Below, piece by piece: positions 58,991 through 64,000 of a stretch of DNA of 64,000 nt (position 1 is its first letter; the number at the start of each line of letters is the position of its first letter). The DNA lies in NCBI GenBank assembly GCA_965206615.1, contig CBDBKI010000005.1, positions 3,720,001 through 3,784,000 on the forward strand, written 5' to 3'. The stretch is from VXNE01 sp965206615. Lineage in GTDB: Bacteria; Pseudomonadota; Gammaproteobacteria; Pseudomonadales; Azotimanducaceae. The translations under genes and the position numbers were made by a program. The notes beneath the pieces are model-generated. The model ran no database searches, was not told where the DNA came from, and saw only the letters and a list, made by a program, of their open reading frames with translations.

Positions 58991-61543
58991 ATGCCTTTCC
59001 GATCCTGCCACCGCTGCCTGGCATTCCTCCTCGGCGCTTTGCTCGCGACCGGGGTGGCCGCACAGCGTGCGGACTACCTCGAACCCGACCTGCGCGACCG
59101 CGTGGAGAAACTGAAGGCGGACGTTGCGGAACGACCGACCGATGCGAACACCGTTCGCCACCGGACGGATGTCCTGTGGGACTGGCTGAACGCGTTCTCG
59201 ATGACCGGCGGTTACCTGCCCGTCAACCTGACGACCGTCGCCCGCCGCCCCGCGCCCTCCTCCGATGCCGGCCTGGCCGCCATCGACGCCTACGTACGCG
59301 AACTGACCGTCCTCGACGAGCGACCCGAAGCCCTCGGACGGCTCAGCGCGGACACCGGGCCCTTCGAAGCCCGTACCCGGGCGACGTTCACGCAGACCTG
59401 GGAGGTCGGCACGCAGGAAGTCGCCGCCGGTGGCGGCATCGCGGTGCCGCGGCACTTCATCGCGAACTACGCCGCCTTCCAGACCGACCCGAGCGGCGAC
59501 GACCTCGTGAGCATCGCGAGTTCCAACGCGTCCGCGCGGCTCATCGCCGACGAAACGCCCATCGCCGGCATGCACGGCGGCTTCCGCGGGGCGGCGCCGG
59601 TACTCTTCTTCCGCCTGGCGGAAGGCCGGCTCGGGCCCGGCGACACCGTGACGGTCACCTATGGCGACCGATCCGGCGGCGGGCGCGGCCTGCTGATGCC
59701 GACGTTCTCGAGCGATCGCATGCCCTTCCCGCTGTACGTCGCCTTCGAGGAGGGCGGGCACCTCTTCTCCCTGCCGATCCAGCATATTCGCGTGACCGGC
59801 ACCGAACTCGCCGGCGTGCACGGCTTCGCGCCGTCGGTGGTCCGCCCCGGGGCATCGTTCGACCTGGCCGTGCGCGCCGAGGACCGCTTCTACAACCGGG
59901 CGAAGGGGCCCTACCCGGCCTGGCACGTACACGCGAACGGCGAACGGATCGGCGAGCTGCCCGCCGGCGAAGAGCCGATCGGCGTGCTCGGCGACGTGCG
60001 TTTCGACGAACCGGGCGTCTATCGCATCACCATCGCCTCCGCCGACGGCAGCATCGCCGGCGTCGCGAACCCGATCCTCGTGTCCGCGGACGCATCCCCC
60101 GTCTACTGGGGCGACACCCACGGCCACTCCGGCTTCGCCGAAGGGATCGGCACACCGGACCGGTTCATGACCTGGGCGAAGGACGACGCCCGACTGGATT
60201 TCGTGACCCACTCGGAACACGACATCTGGACCGACGACTTCGAGTGGGAAGCGCTGAAGCGCAACGTCGCCAGCTACTCCGAGGAAGGCCGCTTCATCGC
60301 CTATCTCGGCTACGAGTGGAGCACGCGCAACCTGTTCGGCGGACACCACAACGTGCTCTTCCGCACGCCGCAGGATCGCCTGCGGGTCCCGACCCAGTTC
60401 TTCCCGACGCTGTCGGACCTGTATGCGGGACTGCGGAACCACCACGACCCGGCGGACGTGGTGGTGATCCCCCACGCGCACCAGTCGGGCAACTACCGCC
60501 TGGGCGATCCCAAGCTGCAGCCGCTCATCGAGATCATGTCGCAGCACGGCACGTTCGAGTGGTTCGGCCAGGCGTACCTGCGCCATGGCCACCAGGTGGG
60601 CTTCACCGCGGCGAGCGACAACCACCTGAGCCAGCCCGGCTACACGGCGCCGCGCGGCGGCGGGCTGTCACAGCGGGGCGGCCTGGGCGGGGTACTCGCG
60701 GACGAGTTGTCCCGGGACGCGCTGTTCGACTCCCTGAAGGCGGCCCGCGCCTATGCGACCACGGGCGACCGCATCATCCTCCAGGCAACGGTGAACGACG
60801 GCGTCATGGGGCAGCGCGTGCCCTTCGCCACGGAACGCCACATATCGGGCCGGGTCGTCGGCACCGGACCCATCGACACGGTCACCGTCGTCAAGAACGG
60901 CGAGGATCTCTGGCAAATGGACTACGCGACGGCGAACCAGGACGGCCGCCTGCAGCAGAAGGAGATCTTCCATCTCACGTTCGCCTCGCCCTCCGTACCC
61001 ATGCACCGCGGCGACAATCCCCGCGGCTGGCGCCCCTGGGCCGGGACGCTGGAGGTGACCGGCGCGCAGCTCGCAGCAGCCACACCGACCGACTTCTTCA
61101 ACCCCGACATGCAGCGCATCGAGACCGACGCCGCCGGCGTCGTGCACTTCGCCACCATAACGCGCGGGGACACCAGTTCGCTGCGGCTGACGCTCGGCGA
61201 CATCGGCCGCAACGCGCGGGTACGGCTCGTTCTCGAGACGGGTAACGAGACCGGCGGCGGCCCCCCCATCTACCGCCCGCACGCGACGGTGCCGGCGACG
61301 ACCGTGGAACTGCCTCTCTCCGAGCTACGCGACGGCACGGTCCAGCGGACGCTGCCGTTCGACATCTACGAGGACACGGTGACGCTGCGTCGGCTCGTCA
61401 CGGACGGACCCGACGACGTCCGCTTCGAAGTCGACGACACCGGGACGATCCAGGGCGACTACTACTACGTGCGGGTCAAGCAGGTGAACGACGCATCGGC
61501 GTGGTCGAGCCCGGTCTGGGTGGGGGGATATCCGAACCGGTAG
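58991..61543 (+). CDS. DUF3604-family protein, large exported form
   Basis: An 850-aa exported protein, the third DUF3604 member in the window. Signal peptide: CLAFLLGALLATGVAAQ. Residues about 20-375 form an N-terminal beta-rich region (FTQTWEVGTQEVAAGGGIAV). The PHP-like metal domain follows: SPVYWGDTHGHSGFAEGIG, FVTHSEHDIWTDDF, VVVIPHAHQSGNYRLGDP and FTAASDNHLSQPG. The C-terminal region is beta-rich. ATG 58991 lies behind AAGGAG. Its size and order differ from the 8.6-12.5 kb copies, so it is an older relative. Role unproven; periplasmic or surface metallohydrolase is the inference. Confidence 0.85.
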   Translation: MPFRSCHRCLAFLLGALLATGVAAQRADYLEPDLRDRVEKLKADVAERPTDANTVRHRTDVLWDWLNAFSMTGGYLPVNLTTVARRPAPSSDAGLAAIDAYVRELTVLDERPEALGRLSADTGPFEARTRATFTQTWEVGTQEVAAGGGIAVPRHFIANYAAFQTDPSGDDLVSIASSNASARLIADETPIAGMHGGFRGAAPVLFFRLAEGRLGPGDTVTVTYGDRSGGGRGLLMPTFSSDRMPFPLYVAFEEGGHLFSLPIQHIRVTGTELAGVHGFAPSVVRPGASFDLAVRAEDRFYNRAKGPYPAWHVHANGERIGELPAGEEPIGVLGDVRFDEPGVYRITIASADGSIAGVANPILVSADASPVYWGDTHGHSGFAEGIGTPDRFMTWAKDDARLDFVTHSEHDIWTDDFEWEALKRNVASYSEEGRFIAYLGYEWSTRNLFGGHHNVLFRTPQDRLRVPTQFFPTLSDLYAGLRNHHDPADVVVIPHAHQSGNYRLGDPKLQPLIEIMSQHGTFEWFGQAYLRHGHQVGFTAASDNHLSQPGYTAPRGGGLSQRGGLGGVLADELSRDALFDSLKAARAYATTGDRIILQATVNDGVMGQRVPFATERHISGRVVGTGPIDTVTVVKNGEDLWQMDYATANQDGRLQQKEIFHLTFASPSVPMHRGDNPRGWRPWAGTLEVTGAQLAAATPTDFFNPDMQRIETDAAGVVHFATITRGDTSSLRLTLGDIGRNARVRLVLETGNETGGGPPIYRPHATVPATTVELPLSELRDGTVQRTLPFDIYEDTVTLRRLVTDGPDDVRFEVDDTGTIQGDYYYVRVKQVNDASAWSSPVWVGGYPNR

Positions 61544-61559
61544 ATGGCCAAGGAGGCCC

Positions 61560-61831
61560 CTGCGCAAAGCGGGGGCTGTCCGACAGGTTCACCCCGATCG
61601 CGTGCGTACGAAATCGGTCGGGAGAACCTCCCCGTTGTTGATCGCCGTCACTACCACCGAGTCCACGATCAGTGGTCTGAATGGCTCCATCGTGTCCAAT
61701 GCGAGGGCCGGGCGTCCGTACCGCGGTTGATGGAAGAAGCCCCGGTGCGCGTCGAAGCCGGTCGCCGAGAGCACCGTGACGAATGCGCGCGTCAGCAGTG
61801 CGTAGCCGAACGCACTACGACAGCCGACCAC
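61560..61831 (-). pseudogene. Remnant of CRISPR-associated Cas1 (central-to-C-terminal piece)
   Basis: On the minus strand, an 80-codon frame from 61831 encodes AFGYALLTRAFVTVLSATGF, then HRGFFHQPRYGRPALALD and TMEPFRPLIVDSVVVTAINN, followed by GEVLPTDF. This matches the Cas1 core, including the His of the LH motif and the D-x-x-E-x-F-R-P region. The frame stops at 61589, but DNA one frame over continues GVNLSDSPR, another Cas1 motif, so one base was lost. About 190 N-terminal residues and the end are missing. No CRISPR repeats, Cas2 or effector genes are nearby. Non-functional. Confidence 0.78.
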
Positions 61832-62198
61832 GGACTTCTTGTCTCAAAGCGTCCAGGGTTTCCAGAGTCTCGTGGCGATCGACCGGTTCCGCATCGGGTT
61901 CGGTCGCATCGTAGCGAAGTTGAACGGCGTATGCGGTGAGTTCGTTCAAGCGTCCAAACTGGCGCCTGGCGGGCTCCCTCTCCTCAATGAGCGTCTGCAA
62001 CCGAGCGATGCTGTGGGTAGTGGGATACTCCCGCCCCTGCAGGACCAGCCATGCCTTGAGCATCTTTTCGGCGGCCTGCTGCGCATGGAATCCGAAGATC
62101 TCGTCCGCAAAGACCGAGGTGTCCAGCATGCCTCCAAGTGCAGACATGTCGCGATCCGCGGCATTGAGGAGCCGGCGGGCGCTATCGAGATCGATCAT
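61815..62198 (-). CDS. HEPN-domain protein (toxin-like half of an MNT/HEPN module)
   Basis: A 127-aa helical HEPN protein: DSARRLLNAADRDMSALGGM, the FHAQQAAEKMLKAWLVLQ helix typical of this subgroup, HSIARLQTLIEE, and ELTAYAVQLRYD at the end. An RNase-type RX4-6H motif is not obvious, in line with the Pfam HEPN subgroup that lacks it. ATG 62198 is inside the 3' end of the MNT gene (17 bp overlap), so the two are coupled. It is immediately upstream of the decayed Cas1 piece on the same strand. Confidence 0.8.
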   Translation of the reverse strand: MIDLDSARRLLNAADRDMSALGGMLDTSVFADEIFGFHAQQAAEKMLKAWLVLQGREYPTTHSIARLQTLIEEREPARRQFGRLNELTAYAVQLRYDATEPDAEPVDRHETLETLDALRQEVRGRLS

Positions 62199-62520
62199 GC
62201 AGCACCTTGCCTTCCCGGAGGGCATGTCCGAGGACATGGTTGGGGGAATCGCCCCACGTCTGCAATTCGTCCCGGCTGTACACCAGAATGTCCATGCCAG
62301 CCTCGAACTCTGCGACCGCTTCGTAGAGTCGTGCGGCTTCCATGCGCCGACTGCGCGCCGCACCAAACGGGGCCGACTCGACAACGACGAGGTCGATATC
62401 CGAGTCCTCTCGCTCCTCGCCGCGCGCTCGCGATCCGAACAGGATCACCTGTTCCGGGTTCACTTCGTCGACGATCGATCGAACGATCTGGCCCACTGTC
62501 CGGTCAGTTATCCGATTCAT
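62182..62520 (-). CDS. MNT-type nucleotidyltransferase (antitoxin half of an MNT/HEPN module)
   Basis: A 112-aa minimal nucleotidyltransferase. Motif VILFGSRARGEEREDSDIDL holds GSxxxG and the two metal Asp residues (DxD). In characterised MNT/HEPN pairs, the MNT AMPylates the HEPN toxin to silence it. ATG 62520 follows GGAGTT. It overlaps the HEPN gene by 17 bp. The upstream gap to 62921 holds no complete gene. Confidence 0.82.
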   Translation of the reverse strand: MNRITDRTVGQIVRSIVDEVNPEQVILFGSRARGEEREDSDIDLVVVESAPFGAARSRRMEAARLYEAVAEFEAGMDILVYSRDELQTWGDSPNHVLGHALREGKVLHDRSR

Positions 62521-62702
62521 GCAAGGAACTCCATCTAGCCCGCATATTGCACCACGCCGCTTGTGCATGGAACGCAAGTCCTTGGTGTTTTGTGACTTAT
62601 CGTCGATCTTGGACGTGATAGCCCGATGACAGAACGCTCGCCGCGCCCTCGGCGATCATCACGGCTCCTGGTGCAATATCCGGGCTAGTCCACCCCCCAT
62701 CG

Positions 62703-62882
62703 CGGCAAGGCTCTTCGCGACCCTCAGAGTTCGTACGGCACGCAGTGCATAGCGCAGCGATCGGCCTCTCGACCCGCGCGACCCGCACCCGCCTCAAGGG
62801 CCTCGTCGACAGGGGCCTCGTGGTCGAGATCGGGCACGGGCCGCACGATCCCGGGCGGACGTACCACCGAGCGTGGCCTTGA
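62703..62882 (+). other. Possible remnant of a winged-helix C-terminus
   Basis: An open frame without a plausible start ends in GLSTRATRTRLKGLVDRG followed by LVVEIGHGPHDPGRTYHRAW and a stop. This looks like the recognition helix and wing of a small DNA-binding domain, as found at the C-terminus of some AAA_4/Fic-like proteins. The beginning is absent. It lies in the 62521-62921 gap, which otherwise holds nothing recognisable. Confidence 0.25.
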
Positions 62883-62921
62883 GACCGGGAACGACTGCCC
62901 GCCAGTCGCCGGTCGCTACGC

Positions 62922-63917
62922 TCACTCTGCCTCACACCCCGCAAATGCGTCCACCGCCTGCCCGAACGGTAGCGTCGCAAGCCCGACAGGCGTGTCGCCG
63001 GCCGCCGCGAACTCGCGCACCCACGCGGTGCCTTCCTCGACGCCCCCGCGACCCGTAAGGACGGCAATCTCGCCGAACGGCCGGTTGAAGTCGTCCCAGT
63101 GGATCGGGCGCGCGCAGCCGGCCCCGGTGGCCCGGACGATCTCCTCGAAGTACGCCCGGGCGTGGTCCTTGCCGGGTACGATGAGGCCGCCGATCCCAAG
63201 ATACGCCACGTCCGCCGCGACGTCGTCGAGGCCCCCTTCGACGTAGCCCGCGCTGCCCTGGATCACCGCCGTGCCCGCCGGGTGGGCGATCACGATGCTG
63301 TAGCTGCCCCCTTCCTTCCATGCACCGATCGGGACAGGCGGCGTCAGTGGCGCGTCGATGTTGCCCGGGATCGGGGGACCGCCGTTCTCCATCGGCAGGT
63401 GGGCGGAGCGGATCAGGGCGACCGTGAAGCGACCGAACCGCTCCTCGCGCCGGCCGTCGACGACGACGATGTTCGACTCGTCCACACCGGCGCCGCGCGC
63501 GACGTTGGCGGTCGATTCGGAGCCGAACACCACGGCGCCGGTCGCGAGCGCCACCTCGCCCACGTCCATGGCGTGGTCGAAGTGCGAGTGCACGGCGGTG
63601 ATCATGGCCAGGTCATCCAGGCCGGCCTCCTCCACCATCCGGGCGATCTGCGCCTGGTCGGGCTCCGCGATGCTGTCGAGACCCTCGAACAACGGCCGGC
63701 TGAAGAATCCGTCGATCAGGATCTTCGTCTCCCCGTCGTCGAACAGCAGCGTCGCGACGCCGTACCAGGTCACCGACACCGCCGGCGGCTCGGCCGGGGC
63801 CGCGACCACCGGGATGCCGGGCAGCGTATCCGCTCCCGCCCCGGCCGGCTCCTCGACGCAAGCGGTCAGACCGCATGCCGCCATACACAGCACCATCGAC
63901 CATCCAGCCAGACGCAT
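62922..63917 (-). CDS. MBL-fold metallo-hydrolase lipoprotein
   Basis: A 331-aa metallo-beta-lactamase-fold protein. ATG 63917 behind GGGGAGAGAG opens a lipoprotein signal MRLAGWSMVLCMAACGLTAC with the Cys. The metal site is HSHFDHAMD (HxHxDH), and further motifs include IRSAHLPMENGGP and the C-terminal IHWDDFNRPF, with the last ligand His. It is a surface or periplasmic hydrolase; subtypes act on lactones, phosphonates or thioesters. Substrate unknown. It is transcribed away from the MNT/HEPN cluster's upstream gap. Confidence 0.85.
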   Translation of the reverse strand: MRLAGWSMVLCMAACGLTACVEEPAGAGADTLPGIPVVAAPAEPPAVSVTWYGVATLLFDDGETKILIDGFFSRPLFEGLDSIAEPDQAQIARMVEEAGLDDLAMITAVHSHFDHAMDVGEVALATGAVVFGSESTANVARGAGVDESNIVVVDGRREERFGRFTVALIRSAHLPMENGGPPIPGNIDAPLTPPVPIGAWKEGGSYSIVIAHPAGTAVIQGSAGYVEGGLDDVAADVAYLGIGGLIVPGKDHARAYFEEIVRATGAGCARPIHWDDFNRPFGEIAVLTGRGGVEEGTAWVREFAAAGDTPVGLATLPFGQAVDAFAGCEAE

Positions 63918-63947
63918 CGCTCTCTCCCCTGACCTCCAAGAAACCTC

Positions 63948-63975
63948 TGATCAAGCCCGTCCATGGGCTTGATCA
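63948..63975. repeat. Perfect hairpin TGATCAAGCCC/GGGCTTGATCA near the window edge
   Basis: Eleven-base arms (63948-63958 and 63965-63975) surround GTCCAT, just upstream of the MBL gene start. The left arm and its flank (AACCTCTGATCAAGCCC) recur with one or two changes at about 53099-53116. Could be the end of a mobile element or a terminator for an upstream gene. Confidence 0.45.
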
Positions 63976-64000
63976 GGTCGCAAAACAAAACGCGGTTTCG

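Noticed and set aside
56798..60625. A 1275-residue minus-strand frame across the aminotransferase, EPSP synthase and DUF3604 genes
   Set aside because: Antisense shadow; all three plus-strand proteins have complete motifs and starts.
61560..62520. A novel defence island (Cas1 plus MNT/HEPN)
   Set aside because: The Cas1 part is frameshifted and truncated at both ends, and MNT/HEPN is a known toxin-antitoxin type; nothing shows they work together.

Overview
This is a GC-rich bacterial chromosome segment with no rRNA, tRNA, phage or plasmid backbone. Outer-membrane barrel-type proteins, lipoproteins, a periplasmic PQQ dehydrogenase, a Tat-type Rieske protein and many fatty-acid/xenobiotic catabolic genes point to a Gram-negative, aerobic, metabolically versatile heterotroph. 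It is most likely one of the Pseudomonadota (Gammaproteobacteria-like); I cannot place it more closely from sequence alone.

Layout. 1-8.6 kb: partial GST, a broken SulP transporter, a two-crotonase plus two-DsbA-like overlapping operon, an orphan CopG-type antitoxin, a phosphotriesterase-family hydrolase, an LLM flavin oxidoreductase, a third crotonase and a VOC protein. 8.6-17 kb (minus strand): tandem DUF3604 proteins, a PQQ dehydrogenase, a Rieske protein, a branched-chain-type solute-binding protein and VapBC. 17.4-23.7 kb (minus): a tight operon of crotonase, LivH, LivM, LivG, LivF and acyl-CoA synthetase, probably for uptake and CoA activation of a carboxylate. 23.8-34.2 kb: a ParS/RES toxin-antitoxin pair, then two copies of an SDR-carboxylesterase-epoxide hydrolase block. 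Each copy has lost different members, and a compositionally different insert (esterase, DUF1330, YejA-like binding protein, cupin) lies between them. 34.2-42.7 kb (minus): flavin monooxygenase, MFS transporter and two large DUF5916 proteins in tandem. 42.8-53 kb: a phosphotransferase fused to a C-terminal helical domain, an amidase, SnoaL-like proteins, a beta-lactamase-fold esterase, acyl-CoA dehydrogenase, AlkB, a DUF35/thiolase pair, HAD and VOC. 53-64 kb: Baeyer-Villiger monooxygenase, LLM monooxygenase, class III aminotransferase, a divergent EPSP synthase, a third DUF3604 protein, a decayed Cas1 fragment, an MNT/HEPN pair and an MBL-fold lipoprotein.

Two themes stand out. First, a family of REP/REPIN-like repeats sits directly at gene 3' ends: a GTAG head, two 8-bp-stem hairpins with complementary CTTGT/ACAAG loops, and a CCCCTAC tail. 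In three genes the GTAG head itself supplies the TAG stop codon, and one site has expanded into a 115-bp tandem array. Second, tandem and block duplication followed by decay is pervasive (crotonases, DsbA-like, DUF3604, DUF5916, SnoaL, SDR-esterase-epoxide hydrolase). It leaves recognisable relics: an SDR cut to three short pieces, an esterase without its acid and His, the first codons of an epoxide hydrolase, and the first codons of an MFS gene.

Functionally, the window looks like a catabolic archipelago for hydrophobic or ester/epoxide/ketone-bearing substrates: monooxygenases, esterases, epoxide hydrolases, CoA ligase, crotonases, acyl-CoA dehydrogenase, and a thiolase/DUF35 pair of the kind used in steroid side-chain removal. 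Toxin-antitoxin modules (two nearly complete type II pairs plus MNT/HEPN and two orphan or broken antitoxins) are scattered between operons. No complete new defence system is visible. The best leads are the REP family that merges with stop codons, the reciprocal block decay, the EPSP synthase with altered Gly96-loop residues, and the Cas1 relic.
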